Origin: Nocardia sp. BMG111209
Lineage (GTDB): Bacteria > Actinomycetota > Actinomycetes > Mycobacteriales > Mycobacteriaceae
Reading direction: 5' to 3'
NCBI RefSeq assembly: GCF_000381925.1
Contig: NZ_KB907307.1
Span: 1,240,001 to 1,304,000 of the forward strand
Length of the DNA: 64,000 bases
Each line of letters opens with the position of its first letter. The stretch's first letter is position 1. A program made the translations under genes and the position numbers. Under the pieces are notes generated by a model. It saw only the letters and a program-made list of their open reading frames with translations. It had not been told where the DNA came from and searched no databases. Positions 55,624 to 63,850 of this stretch are shown here, one piece after another.

Positions 55624-56439
55624 ATGGCCGATACCGAACTCGTCGGTGTACAGCAGACCGCCGCGCCGGTGCTGCGGGCGAAGGCGCTCGACAATCTCCT
55701 ACCCGATCCGATCCTGGGCGACGAATACGCCGAGCGGACGATGCGCCGCCTCGACCCCGACTACGACAAGGGCCGATTCGGCACCGTCCAGCTGGGCCTC
55801 GCCGCCGTGGTCCGGGCGCGGGTGCACGACGACTGGGCCCGCGACTACCTCGCCGAACATCCCGATGCGGTGGTCCTGCATCTGGGCTGCGGCCTCGACG
55901 CCCGGGTGTACCGGCTCGACCCGCCCCCGACCGTCGACTGGTACGACCTCGACTACCCGGCCCTCGTCGACCTGCGGCAGCAACTGCTCCCGCCGCGCGA
56001 GCACTACACGCTGATCGGCGCCGCCGTCACCGATCCGGCCTGGCTGCAACGGATTCCGCGCGACCGGCCGGTGCTGATGATCGCCGAGGGCCTGGTGCCC
56101 TATCTCACCGAGACCGAGCTGCGGCAGTTGCTGATCGGCGTCGTCGACGCCTTCCCCACCGGGCAGATCCAGTTCGACACGGTGGCGGTGTGGGCCTGGC
56201 GCAGTTCGAATTGGCTTCCCACACTGCGCAAGTACGACACCCGCTTCCACAGCGGCTTCGACGATCCGGCGATCCCGGCCACCTGGGATCCGCGGCTGGA
56301 ATACGTCGGCGAGGCGCCGATGAACGACTCCCCGCTCCTGATGGCCAAGGCGCCCGGCAACATTCGCTGGATGTTCCGCCTGCTGAATCTGCTACCCGGC
56401 ATGCGACGGTCCACCCGCATCGTGCAATTCCGCTTCTGA
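55624..56439 (+). CDS. Class I SAM-dependent methyltransferase, LCMT/TcmP-like
   Basis: This 271-residue O-methyltransferase of the leucine carboxyl methyltransferase family has a SAM-binding motif I in VVLHLGCGLDARVYRLD, post-I acidic DWYDLDYPALVDLRQQLL and LMIAEGLVPYLTETELRQLL. The N-terminal GVQQTAAPVLRAKALDN is the usual lid segment of actinobacterial TcmP-like proteins that methylate carboxyl or hydroxyl groups of small natural products. The substrate is unknown. It begins 35 bp after dosR on the same strand, so read-through from the dosR promoter is possible, but no dormancy role is evident. Confidence 0.85.
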   Translation: MADTELVGVQQTAAPVLRAKALDNLLPDPILGDEYAERTMRRLDPDYDKGRFGTVQLGLAAVVRARVHDDWARDYLAEHPDAVVLHLGCGLDARVYRLDPPPTVDWYDLDYPALVDLRQQLLPPREHYTLIGAAVTDPAWLQRIPRDRPVLMIAEGLVPYLTETELRQLLIGVVDAFPTGQIQFDTVAVWAWRSSNWLPTLRKYDTRFHSGFDDPAIPATWDPRLEYVGEAPMNDSPLLMAKAPGNIRWMFRLLNLLPGMRRSTRIVQFRF

Positions 56440-56654
56440 CCCCGCCGTATTCGCGGGTCCGTACGAGGCCGGGTCAGCCGGCTCGCTGCGACTGCTCCGG
56501 CGACGGGCGGGACGCGCTGCGCGGGTTCGCGTGCCGGCGACTTCGGGCACACCTCCGGCCGTACCCGGCGCGGCGGTGTTCATCGGTGTGAGACACGTCA
56601 TCGCGCGTGCGCGTGATGTGCCCGCACACACGGGTATTCATCCTGCCGCGCCGG

Positions 56655-57305
56655 TCAGTCCGGCGGGTCCTCGGCGGGAAGCGTGTGGTCGCTGTCGAGG
56701 CCCTCGCGGGCCACGGCGTGGCGTAGTTCGTCGTCCCAGCGGGGGAAGACGTCGGTGTGGATACCGAACTGGTCCAGGGCGCGGCCGACGGAGTGGTCGA
56801 CGATGTCCTCGATGGTGGTGGGCCGGAAGTAGAAGGCGGGCACCGGCGGGAAGATGGTGCCACCGGCCTCCACGATGGTCGCCATGTTGCGCAGATGGAT
56901 CAGGTTCAGCGGCGCCTCCCGGACCATCAGCACCAGGCGGCGGCGTTCCTTGAGCACGACATCCGCAGCGCGCGACAGCAGCGAGGACGAGACGCCGGTG
57001 GCGATCTCACCCACGGTGCGCATCGAGGCCGGTGCGATCAGCATGCCCCGGGTGAGGAACGAACCGGAGGCCATCGGCGCACCGACATCGCTGATGTTCC
57101 AGACCTGGTCCGCGCGGGCGTTCAGATCCTGCCGGGTCAGATCGGTCTCGTAGGCGCGGGTGATGCCGGCGGCCCGGGTCACGATCAGATGCGTCTCTAT
57201 GCCGAGGCTGCGCAGTACGTCCAGGGCACGCGCGCCGTAGACGATGCCCGTGGCGCCGGTGATGCCCACGATCAGCCGGTCGGGAACGTTCGTCGTTGTG
57301 GTCAC
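56655..57305 (-). CDS. UbiX-family flavin prenyltransferase (hydroxyarylic acid decarboxylase subunit B-like)
   Basis: This 216-residue Rossmann-like flavoprotein makes prenylated FMN for a UbiD-type decarboxylase. Visible blocks are LIVGITGATGIVYGARALDVL (FMN phosphate site), ETHLIVTRAAGITRAYET, DVGAPMASGSF, MLIAPASMRTVGEIATGVSSSLLSRAADV and LVLMVREAPLNLIHLRNMATI, all family hallmarks. The GTG start at 57305 follows AGGAG, which lies inside the short gene immediately upstream; that stop is 2 bp away, so the two are coupled. No intact UbiD gene is visible in the window, so the cofactor must serve an enzyme encoded elsewhere or the operon has decayed. Confidence 0.88.
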   Translation of the reverse strand: MTTTTNVPDRLIVGITGATGIVYGARALDVLRSLGIETHLIVTRAAGITRAYETDLTRQDLNARADQVWNISDVGAPMASGSFLTRGMLIAPASMRTVGEIATGVSSSLLSRAADVVLKERRRLVLMVREAPLNLIHLRNMATIVEAGGTIFPPVPAFYFRPTTIEDIVDHSVGRALDQFGIHTDVFPRWDDELRHAVAREGLDSDHTLPAEDPPD

Positions 57306-57307
57306 GG

Positions 57308-57457
57308 CTACTCCTGATCGAGGTCGGGGGCGTCGGTGCGGTGCACCACCTGCCGGCACGGCGTCTGGGCGGTCTCGATCAGTTGCCCGGGATGAGCGCG
57401 GAGCCGTTCCAGTGTGGACCGCGGATCGGTGATCGGGGTGGGGTCGGCCGTGTTCAT
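57308..57457 (-). CDS. Short ORF upstream of ubiX, possible UbiD remnant
   Basis: This is a 49-codon open frame from ATG 57457 to TAG 57308, with actinobacterial codon use, ending 2 bp before the ubiX start and containing its ribosome site. The segment DPRSTLERLRAHPGQLIET looks like the first helix of UbiD-type decarboxylases, which are about 475 residues and normally encoded beside this ubiX type. It may be a truncated UbiD gene, or a small leader protein that couples translation. The resemblance is by eye and short. Confidence 0.4.
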   Translation of the reverse strand: MNTADPTPITDPRSTLERLRAHPGQLIETAQTPCRQVVHRTDAPDLDQE

Positions 57458-58060
57458 ATCGCACCCGATCCGGACGGTAGCGGCACGGCCGGTATTTCGA
57501 CCGCCGCCGGGGCACGAAACCGAGAGCGCACCGCGAACCGCAATTTCCGCTGGACGAACATCGCGCTCCTCCCGACGATTCGCTGGGCGCGGACCGCGCG
57601 TCGACTACCCGGTACGCGACGGTCGAATCAGCGACCCGCCGAACACTTTCGTAGCACGGGGTACCGAGCTCGGCCGGACGGCGAATTGTGACCCACGCGC
57701 GACGGACCGTTCGCCAGCAGGTGATGGCCTCGCACCGGGTCCTACCTGGGGTGGGACCGAGTGTCGCTCGAGCGAAATATCGGCACTCACCTTTTCTCGG
57801 TGTCAGGTAGGAATTCGGGCCTCGGATTATTTCCGCACAGCGATCACCGCTCCGGGAGCCAATTCTGCCGAGTCGTACTCGAAGGAGGCATTCGCCCGAT
57901 TTTTCGGAATGTCCAGTACGGTTTATACCCCGTCGTGGAAAGGATTCAGCAAATTGTCAGTAAATATCGAGAAGTTCATAACCTCCAGGCTTCGAAAGGT
58001 GTTTTATGTATCTGTGGGACACATTCACAATCGGTGCCCCGACCGAAGATAGAACTATGG
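57458..58060. other. 620-bp AT-richer intergenic region
   Basis: There is no convincing gene. Several frames are open, including one on the plus strand from 57761, but they use codons rare in the window and match nothing I recognise. Base composition falls after about 57800 (runs such as GGTTTATACC, TTTTATGTATC). It holds a foldable element at 57741-57811 and, near its end, TAGAACT at about 58050, a plausible -10 for the small peptide gene downstream. Confidence 0.5.
57741..57811 (+). ncRNA. Candidate structured RNA element
   Basis: Nested complementary segments can fold into one elongated hairpin: CCTACCTG (57741-57748) with CAGGTAGG (57804-57811); ACCGA (57756-57760) with TCGGT (57797-57801); GTGTCG (57761-57766) with CGGCAC (57781-57786, one G-U). 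The inner 12-mer TCGCTCGAGCGA is itself a palindrome. It matches no riboswitch I recognise, and the strand is assumed from the downstream peptide gene. Confidence 0.35.
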
Positions 58061-58078
58061 GGAGAGGGGGTGAAGACG

Positions 58079-58138
58079 ATGATCATCACATTCGTCGGCG
58101 CATTGCTGGCAGCGCTGCTCGGCCTGATCGGGCTGTGA
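58079..58138 (+). CDS. Free-standing 19-residue hydrophobic peptide
   Basis: ATG at 58079 encodes MIITFVGALLAALLGLIGL, one complete membrane-spanning helix with no charged residue. GTG at 58070 would add VKT in front. A strong purine-rich ribosome site (GGGGAGAGGGGG, 58059-58070) precedes it, a -10-like TAGAACT lies upstream, and a perfect 12-bp hairpin follows 26 bp after the stop. Promoter, ribosome site, short frame and terminator together suggest a real micropeptide gene. The function is unknown; single-helix peptides often modulate membrane proteins or act as type I toxins, but neither is shown. Confidence 0.5.
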   Translation: MIITFVGALLAALLGLIGL

Positions 58139-58163
58139 GCGCTGGGCGCCGGGGACTGTGAGC

Positions 58164-58197
58164 CCGGTCGGTGGCTGGTCAGCAGGCCACCGACCGG
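58164..58197 (+). terminator. Strong hairpin terminator after the micropeptide
   Basis: CCGGTCGGTGGC, a 10-nt loop, GCCACCGACCGG: perfect 12-bp GC-rich arms without a T-run. Confidence 0.65.
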
Positions 58198-58372
58198 ATA
58201 GGACCCTCATGAGCCATCCCGAGAGTCGTTGCTCATCATAGACCCGGCCGACCGCCCGCCGCGCAGGATCCGCGGCGGGCGGTCCCGTGCCCGAGGCCCG
58301 CGGCGGTACGGGCCGCGAACCGATCAGGAATCGAGAAGCGCCGGTCGTGCCGCCGGAATTAGCGTCGTAGCC

Positions 58373-59005
58373 ATGAACAACATCACCGCTGCAGCCACCA
58401 TCGACTCCGTCGTCCTGGAAGTTTCCGACCCCACCGCCGCCACCGCCTTCTACGAGGCCGCCTTCGGGCTCGGCGACCGGCTCCGCGTCCGGGCCTCCGA
58501 CGCCCCCACCACCGGATTCCGCGGCTTCGTGCTCTCCCTGGTCGTCGCGCAGCCGAGTACCGTCGACAGCCTCGTCGGCACCGCCGTCGCCGGCGGCGCG
58601 ACCGTGATCAAACCCGCCAAGAAGAGTTTCTGGGGTTACGGCGCGGTTCTGCAGGCGCCCGACGGGACGCTGTGGAAAATCGCCACCTCGGCGAAGAGGG
58701 ACACCGCGCCGGCCAACCGGGAGATCGACAGTTTCGTCGTCCTGCTCGGCGTCGAGAACGTGAAGAACACCAAGCAGTTCTATGTCGACCACGGTCTGGC
58801 CGCGGGCAAGAGCTTCGGCAGTAAATACGTCGAATTCGACACCCCGTCGTCCACGATCAAACTCGCGTTGTACGGCCGGCGCGCGGCGGCCAAGGACGCC
58901 GGCGTTCCGGCGGAGGGCTCCGGATCGCATCGGGTCGTCCTGACCGGCGGCGTCGGCGCCTTCGCCGACCCGGACGGCTTCGAATGGGAGATCACCCCCG
59001 CCTGA
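58373..59005 (+). CDS. VOC (glyoxalase/bleomycin resistance fold) family protein
   Basis: This 210-residue protein has two vicinal-oxygen-chelate half-domains. The first opens IDSVVLEVSDPTAATAFYEAAFGLG and ends VLQAPDGTLWKIATS; the second opens IDSFVVLLGVENVKNTKQFYVDHGLA and ends AFADPDGFEWEITPA. The paired beta-alpha-beta3 modules would form one metal-binding active site. The second-half glutamate EWEI could be a ligand, whereas the first half has WKI at that position. The substrate is unknown. There is no ribosome site: a -10-like TAGCGT ends 7 nt before the ATG, so the mRNA may be leaderless. Confidence 0.85.
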   Translation: MNNITAAATIDSVVLEVSDPTAATAFYEAAFGLGDRLRVRASDAPTTGFRGFVLSLVVAQPSTVDSLVGTAVAGGATVIKPAKKSFWGYGAVLQAPDGTLWKIATSAKRDTAPANREIDSFVVLLGVENVKNTKQFYVDHGLAAGKSFGSKYVEFDTPSSTIKLALYGRRAAAKDAGVPAEGSGSHRVVLTGGVGAFADPDGFEWEITPA

Positions 59006-59140
59006 CCCGGCCCCGGAATCCGCGTCCGTGCGCACGGGGCGTCACGGCGGTTGATCCGATCCGGCGACCGGCGTTTACTGGAGGGACAGCAAGATCGTCG
59101 GGCTTTCACCGGAGGGATCAACAGATTCGAGGATAAAGTC

Positions 59141-59557
59141 ATGAGTGTCATCATCGGACTCATCATCCTGATCATCGCCGCAGTGGCCGGCGTCGCGGGA
59201 GTTCTGACCAATCTCGGCGACTCCCATGCATTACAGGGTGATTTCAGTATCTTCGGTTATCACGTCACCGGATCGACCGGACTTCTGTTTCTCTACGGCA
59301 TCGTCGTCGGAGCCGTCGCACTCGCCGGTCTGAGCCTGCTCCTCGCCGGCGCCCGGGGCGCCGCCCGCCGCGAGCGCATGGCCCGGCTCGAACTCGGGCA
59401 GGCCCGCAGCGGAGTTCCCTACGGCGCGACCGGCGGCTATCCCATGGCCCGGGCGGATCAGCCGGTCGCCACCTCCCGCGCCGACCTCGCGAACCCACCC
59501 ACCCGCCACGAGCGGCGGCACTGGTGGGGACGAGGCGGGACGGGACATCCGGCCTGA
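59141..59557 (+). CDS. Small membrane protein with a basic tail
   Basis: This 138-residue protein has two predicted membrane helices (VIIGLIILIIAAVAGVAGVL and GLLFLYGIVVGAVALAGLSLLL) and a long cytoplasmic, Arg-rich C-terminal tail (AARRERMARLEL, then RHERRHWWGRGG). I do not recognise a named family; similar short membrane proteins of actinobacteria are often stress-induced. The start at 59141 follows GAGGA at the right distance. It is a single-gene unit between the VOC gene and the SDR pseudogene. Confidence 0.75.
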   Translation: MSVIIGLIILIIAAVAGVAGVLTNLGDSHALQGDFSIFGYHVTGSTGLLFLYGIVVGAVALAGLSLLLAGARGAARRERMARLELGQARSGVPYGATGGYPMARADQPVATSRADLANPPTRHERRHWWGRGGTGHPA

Positions 59558-59605
59558 GCCACCGCCCGGACGCGTTCGCAACGGCCGAATCGGCCGGCAC
59601 AGAGA

Positions 59606-59972
59606 ATGGCGCTTCTCGACATGTCCGATGCAGCGCTTCGCAGGATACTGATCACCGGCGCGGGCAGCGGTTTCGGCGGCTCAACGTCAATCCCTTCACC
59701 GGTCTCTGTTCGGCATCCAAACACGCGATCGAGGCCATCGCCGAGACCATGGCCGACGAATTGCAGGAGTTCGGGGTTCGAGGTCGCCACGGTCAATCCG
59801 GGCCCGTTCCTGACCGGTTTCAACGACCGCATGTTCCAGACCTGGGAGAGAGGAGACCGAGCAACTCCAGCGGGCGCCGTGGGAACGCAAGGTCACCGAC
59901 GGCCTCGGGACCCGCCACGAGACCGTGCAACGGTCCTACGAGATGCGGCCGGAGACCCCGGTCGGACGCTGA
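59606..59972 (+). pseudogene. Short-chain dehydrogenase remnant
   Basis: ALRRILITGAGSGFGG is an SDR N-terminus with the TGxxxGxG motif. It is joined directly to RLNVNPFTGLCSASKHAIEA, which contains the catalytic SxSK region normally about 130 residues later, so the middle of the gene is deleted. The frame then shifts at about 59782 into EVATVNPGPFLTGFNDRMFQ (the C-terminal SDR segment) and again at about 59852 into EQLQRAPWERKVTDG, ending at TGA 59970-59972. It has three frames and one large deletion, so it is non-functional. It lies only a few bases from the 3' end of the convergent esterase gene. Confidence 0.8.
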
Positions 59973-59976
59973 TCGT

Positions 59977-60891
59977 TCACCCCAGTGCCCGGCGCAGGGC
60001 GGCATCGGCGTCGGCGGCCATCCGGCGGGTGACCGCGGCGTCGCGGGCCAGCGCGCAGCCGTGGAAGGTCCCGGGATACAGGTGTAATTCGACGGTCACA
60101 CCGTCGGCCAGCAGGCGCTGCGCATATCGCAGTCCCTCGTCGCGCAGCGGATCGAATTCACAGACCGCGACGAAGGCCGGCGGCAGTCCGGTCAGGTCCC
60201 CGGCCCGCGCGGGGGCCGCGGGGACCCCGTCCAGCTCGGTGACATCGCCGAGGTAGTAGGTCCAGCTCAGTTCCGCCAGCGGCCGATTCCACAGCGGGGT
60301 GTCGTGGAAGGCCAGCATGGACGGGGTGTCGAGGCGGTCGTCGAGTTCGGGGATGCCGAGATACTGGAAGCGGATCGCCGGTCCGCGCCGGGCACGGACC
60401 AGCTGGGTGAGCGACGCGGCGAGCCCGCCGCCCGCGCTGTCGCCGCCGACCGCGATCCGGCCGGGATCGATCCCCAGTTCACCGGCGTGATCGGCGGTCC
60501 ATTCCAGTGCCGCGTAACTGTCCTCGAGCCCTGCCGGGAAGGGGTGTTCGGGGGCCAGGCGATAGTCCACCGATACGGTGACGATGCCGAGGTCCGCGGC
60601 CCGGTGCAATGCCTCCTCGTGCCCGGATTCCACACTGCCGGTGACGAATCCGCCGCCGTGCAGGTACAGCAACGCCGGATGCGGCACCGGCCGGTCGGCG
60701 GGTGTGTAGATCCGCACGGGCACTCCCGCCGCGTCGGCGTCGGCGACTGTGACGTTGCCGGGCACCGGTACCGGCGGCCGTTGCGCCGCCAACTGCCGGG
60801 CCAGCTCCCGCGCTCGCCCGACATCGCTGAGGTCGGGCCGCGGGATCAGCTCGACCCACGGGGCGAGCTCGGGATCGAAGGCATAGCTCAT
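59977..60891 (-). CDS. Alpha/beta hydrolase, hormone-sensitive-lipase family esterase
   Basis: This 304-residue cytoplasmic esterase has the HSL oxyanion motif HGGGF in ALLYLHGGGFVTGSVESG, nucleophile in GGDSAGGGLAASL (Ser near 157), acid in CEFDPLRDEG and His in YPGTFHGCALAR. The HSL family usually hydrolyses short- to medium-chain carboxylic esters. The start at 60891 follows GGAGA. It is divergent from an SDR/Baeyer-Villiger monooxygenase operon, sharing an operator-bearing promoter region. Those enzymes would oxidise alcohol to ketone to ester, and this one would cleave the ester. Confidence 0.9.
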   Translation of the reverse strand: MSYAFDPELAPWVELIPRPDLSDVGRARELARQLAAQRPPVPVPGNVTVADADAAGVPVRIYTPADRPVPHPALLYLHGGGFVTGSVESGHEEALHRAADLGIVTVSVDYRLAPEHPFPAGLEDSYAALEWTADHAGELGIDPGRIAVGGDSAGGGLAASLTQLVRARRGPAIRFQYLGIPELDDRLDTPSMLAFHDTPLWNRPLAELSWTYYLGDVTELDGVPAAPARAGDLTGLPPAFVAVCEFDPLRDEGLRYAQRLLADGVTVELHLYPGTFHGCALARDAAVTRRMAADADAALRRALG

Positions 60892-60944
60892 GACATCTCC
60901 GCTTCCGGTGGCCGGCCCGGAGCTCGGACCGACCGCCAATGAAT

Positions 60945-60958
60945 AGTAAGCATTTACT
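60945..60958. promoter_or_regulatory. TetR-type palindrome in a divergent promoter
   Basis: AGTAA, GCAT, TTACT: perfect 5-bp arms in an otherwise GC-rich region, overlapping the -35 of the SDR promoter. Similar AAGTAA..TTACTT half-sites are common TetR operators. No matching regulator gene is in the window. Confidence 0.55.
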
Positions 60959-60987
60959 TGTTTGAAGATGGGTGTCTCATCTAGATT
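60958..60987 (+). promoter_or_regulatory. Promoter of the SDR-BVMO operon
   Basis: TTGTTT (60958-60963) and TAGATT (60982-60987) with an 18-bp spacer. The GTG start at 60995 lies 7 nt beyond the -10, as in leaderless mRNAs. Confidence 0.55.
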
Positions 60988-60994
60988 CCCTGTG

Positions 60995-61861
60995 GTGAAC
61001 ACGGATTCGACCGGTCCCGGCCCGTCGCGGCGCGGCCGGGTGGCGGGTAAGGTCGCGATCGTCACGGGCGCGGGTTCCACCCCGGGGCCGGGCATGGCGA
61101 CCGGCCGGGGTTGTGCGATCGTGCTGGCCGACGAGGGCGCCTCGGTCCTGGTCGCCGATATCGCCGGTGACCGCGCCGAGCAGACCTGCGAGATCATCCG
61201 GGGCCGCGGCGGTATCGCGCATCCGTTCGTCGGCGACACCAGCCGGGCCGACGGCTGTGCGGCCATGGTCGACGCCGCCGTCGCCGCGTTCGGGACGGTC
61301 GACATCCTGGTGAACAACATCGGGGTCTCGGTGGCCGGCAACGTCGTCGACACCAGCGAGGAGGACTGGGACCGGGTGCACCGGCTCGGCCTGAAGACCA
61401 TGTTCCTCGCCGCGCAGGCCGCGGTTCCGGTGATGGCCGCCGAGGGCTCCGGCGCGGTGGTCAACATCGGGTCGATCGCCGCGACGCGCGGCGGCAACTA
61501 CGTCGCCTACGCCGCCGCCAAGGGCGGGGTCGAGGCACTGACCGTCGACATGGCCTATTCGCATGGGCGCCAGGGGATTCGGGTCAACGCCGTCGCACCC
61601 GGCCACATCACCACCCCGCTGTTGTTCTCGGTCGTCGGCGTGAACGCCGAATCGGAGTACCGGCAGCGGCTGGCCGCGGCGTCCGGGGTGCTGGGCACCA
61701 ACGGTGACGGCTGGGATGTCGGCCGCGCCGCCACCTTCCTGGCCAGCGACGAGGCCCGCTGGATCACCGGGGTGGTGCTGCCGGTCGGCGCCGGTGCGAC
61801 GACGGTGACACCGCTGATGATGGCGCCGCACCTGCGTGCGGTGCCGGCCCCGGGCGAATGA
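60995..61861 (+). CDS. Short-chain dehydrogenase/reductase
   Basis: This 288-residue classical SDR has the cofactor motif in VAIVTGAGSTPGPGMATGRG (an insertion within the usual TGxxxGxG), the acidic residue after LVADI that favours NAD, NNIGVS for the NNAG motif, the catalytic Ser in NIGSIAATRGG and YxxxK in YVAYAAAKGGVEAL. It probably oxidises a secondary alcohol to the ketone used by the monooxygenase encoded downstream. GTG 60995 is preferred because upstream in-frame codons (TCA, TCT, AGA, CCT) are untypical and lie in the promoter. It is followed after 39 bp by the Baeyer-Villiger monooxygenase gene. Confidence 0.9.
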   Translation: MNTDSTGPGPSRRGRVAGKVAIVTGAGSTPGPGMATGRGCAIVLADEGASVLVADIAGDRAEQTCEIIRGRGGIAHPFVGDTSRADGCAAMVDAAVAAFGTVDILVNNIGVSVAGNVVDTSEEDWDRVHRLGLKTMFLAAQAAVPVMAAEGSGAVVNIGSIAATRGGNYVAYAAAKGGVEALTVDMAYSHGRQGIRVNAVAPGHITTPLLFSVVGVNAESEYRQRLAAASGVLGTNGDGWDVGRAATFLASDEARWITGVVLPVGAGATTVTPLMMAPHLRAVPAPGE

Positions 61862-61900
61862 GCGGCGCCACCGCGAAGTTTCACGACAAGGGAGTCGAAT

Positions 61901-63850
61901 ATGGTTGCCGAGCAGCACATCCGCGGTGAACTGCACGCCGCCACCGACGAGCAGATCGACGACGCGGTCGGGTACGCGGACCCGATGGTGTTGCGGGGCC
62001 TGCTGTTCCAGCTCACCGGCGACGAGGCGATCGCGGCCACGACGATCGGGCCGGTACCCGGTTATATCGGCGGGAATCTCGGCTTCGGGTTGACCGATCC
62101 GGCGGATGTCGCGCTGCTGCGGGCCGAGGCCGCGCGTTTCCTGAAGCGCCACCGCGATTCCGGCGCGGGATCGATCGATCCCGGCCCGCTCGACCGGATC
62201 CCCCGCAGCCTGGCACTGGCCGGTGGCGTGGCGGAACTACCGCCCGAGGACGTCGACCTGTGGGTGGAGGAACTCGCAATCGATCCGTGGGCCCGCGGCC
62301 TGGACTGGTCGCCGCAACCGCCGCCGGAGCGGCTCGCGGATTTCTCGGTGATCGTGATCGGCAGCGGTATGGGCGGATTGAACGCGGCCGTGCAACTGCG
62401 GCACGCCGGAATCCGATTCACCGTGCTGGAGAAGAACTCCGGGGTCGGCGGCACCTGGTTCGAGAACCGCTATCCCGGCGCCCGGGTCGATTCCCCCAGC
62501 CGCGCCTACACCCATGCCCTGGGGGTCGACTTCGAGATGGCGGCGCCGTGGTGCTCCCGGGCGGAGAACCAGCGCTACTTCGATTGGCTGGCCGACCGAT
62601 ACGGTGTCCGCGAGCACATCGTCTTCGACACCGAGGTGCAGACCGTCACCTGGCACGAGGACACCGCCACCTGGGAGATCGTGGCGACCGGGCCCGGCGG
62701 CCGGCAGGTCCACACCGCCGACGCGGTGATCAGCGCCGTCGGGCTGCTCTCGCGGCCCAGCCTGCCGAACATCCCCGGTATGGACGATTTCCGCGGGCCC
62801 GCCTTCCACACCGCTCGCTGGCCCGAGGGCCTGGACGTCACCGGCGCGCGGGTCGCGGTGATCGGAACCGGTTGCTCCGGTGTGCAATTGGTACCCGAGC
62901 TGGCGAAGCTCGCCGGACACGTCGAGGTGTTCCAGCGCACCCCGCAGTGGCTGTTCGAGCACGACGGCTACCTCTCGCCGTTCCCTGACCAGGTGCGGTG
63001 GCTCGACCGGAATCTGCCCTACCACCCGCATTTCATGCGGTTCCGCGCGAATTGGATGCTGGGCCCGTACCTTTCGGGGCCGTTGCGCGAGATCGACCCC
63101 GAGTTCCGGGATCCGCACGCGCGCAGCGCGGTGAACAAGCAGATCCGCGACGAGCGGGTCGCGTTCATCCGCCGCAAGCTGGCCGACCGGCCGGATCTGG
63201 CGGAGAAGATGATCCCGCCGCATCCGCCGTTCTCGGCGCGGCCGGTGCAGGTCGACTCGCACGACAACTTCTACGACGCGATCATGCGCGAGGACGTCAC
63301 CCTCACCACCGACGGGATCGAACGCATCACCGCCACCGGCATCCGGACCGTCGACGGCGTCGAGCACGAGGCCGACATCATCGTGTACGCCACCGGTTTC
63401 CGCGCCAACGAATGCCTGTGGCCGATGGATGTCGTGGGCCGCGAGGGACTTTCGGTACACCGGTTGTGGGAGAAGGACGGCCCGCGCGCCTATCTCGGCA
63501 CGATGCTGCCCGGTTTCCCGAACTTCTTCCTGATCTACGGACCCAATATGAACCCCTACGGCGGGCTCGGCGTGGTCAATCACCAGGAGATGGCGACCCG
63601 CTTCCTGCTCACCTGCCTCGCGGAACTGCTACGCGGGCAACACCGTACGGTCGACGTCACCGACGCGGGCTACCAGCGGTACAACGACGAGCTCGACGCC
63701 CGCGAGAAGTTCAAGATCTACACCGATTCCCGGGCGAGCAGCTACTACACCAACGCACACGGCCGCTCCGCGGTGAACTGTCCCTTCCCCGGCAACGAGA
63801 TGTGGCATCGGCTGCGCACCCCCGACTTCAGCGAGGTGATCCTCGGCTGA
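61901..63850 (+). CDS. Baeyer-Villiger flavin monooxygenase (HAPMO-like)
   Basis: This 649-residue type I BVMO inserts oxygen into a ketone to give an ester, using FAD and NADPH. The first 140 residues are an extra helical N-terminal domain, as in 4-hydroxyacetophenone monooxygenase. The FAD Rossmann fold follows in DFSVIVIGSGMGGLNAAVQLR, then GGTWFENRYPGARVDSPS. The BVMO fingerprint is FRGPAFHTARWPEG, and the NADPH Rossmann fold is VAVIGTGCSGVQLVPELAK. YATGFRANECLWPMDV is the late family motif. The ATG at 61901 follows AGGGAG. It is in an operon with the SDR and divergent from the esterase. The end overlaps the convergent partial gene by 23 bp. Confidence 0.92.
   Translation: MVAEQHIRGELHAATDEQIDDAVGYADPMVLRGLLFQLTGDEAIAATTIGPVPGYIGGNLGFGLTDPADVALLRAEAARFLKRHRDSGAGSIDPGPLDRIPRSLALAGGVAELPPEDVDLWVEELAIDPWARGLDWSPQPPPERLADFSVIVIGSGMGGLNAAVQLRHAGIRFTVLEKNSGVGGTWFENRYPGARVDSPSRAYTHALGVDFEMAAPWCSRAENQRYFDWLADRYGVREHIVFDTEVQTVTWHEDTATWEIVATGPGGRQVHTADAVISAVGLLSRPSLPNIPGMDDFRGPAFHTARWPEGLDVTGARVAVIGTGCSGVQLVPELAKLAGHVEVFQRTPQWLFEHDGYLSPFPDQVRWLDRNLPYHPHFMRFRANWMLGPYLSGPLREIDPEFRDPHARSAVNKQIRDERVAFIRRKLADRPDLAEKMIPPHPPFSARPVQVDSHDNFYDAIMREDVTLTTDGIERITATGIRTVDGVEHEADIIVYATGFRANECLWPMDVVGREGLSVHRLWEKDGPRAYLGTMLPGFPNFFLIYGPNMNPYGGLGVVNHQEMATRFLLTCLAELLRGQHRTVDVTDAGYQRYNDELDAREKFKIYTDSRASSYYTNAHGRSAVNCPFPGNEMWHRLRTPDFSEVILG

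Noticed and set aside
57761..58138. 125-codon plus-strand frame that includes the micropeptide
   Set aside because: Upstream codons are AT-rich and untypical and there is no ribosome site. The strong one just before 58079 supports the short frame instead.
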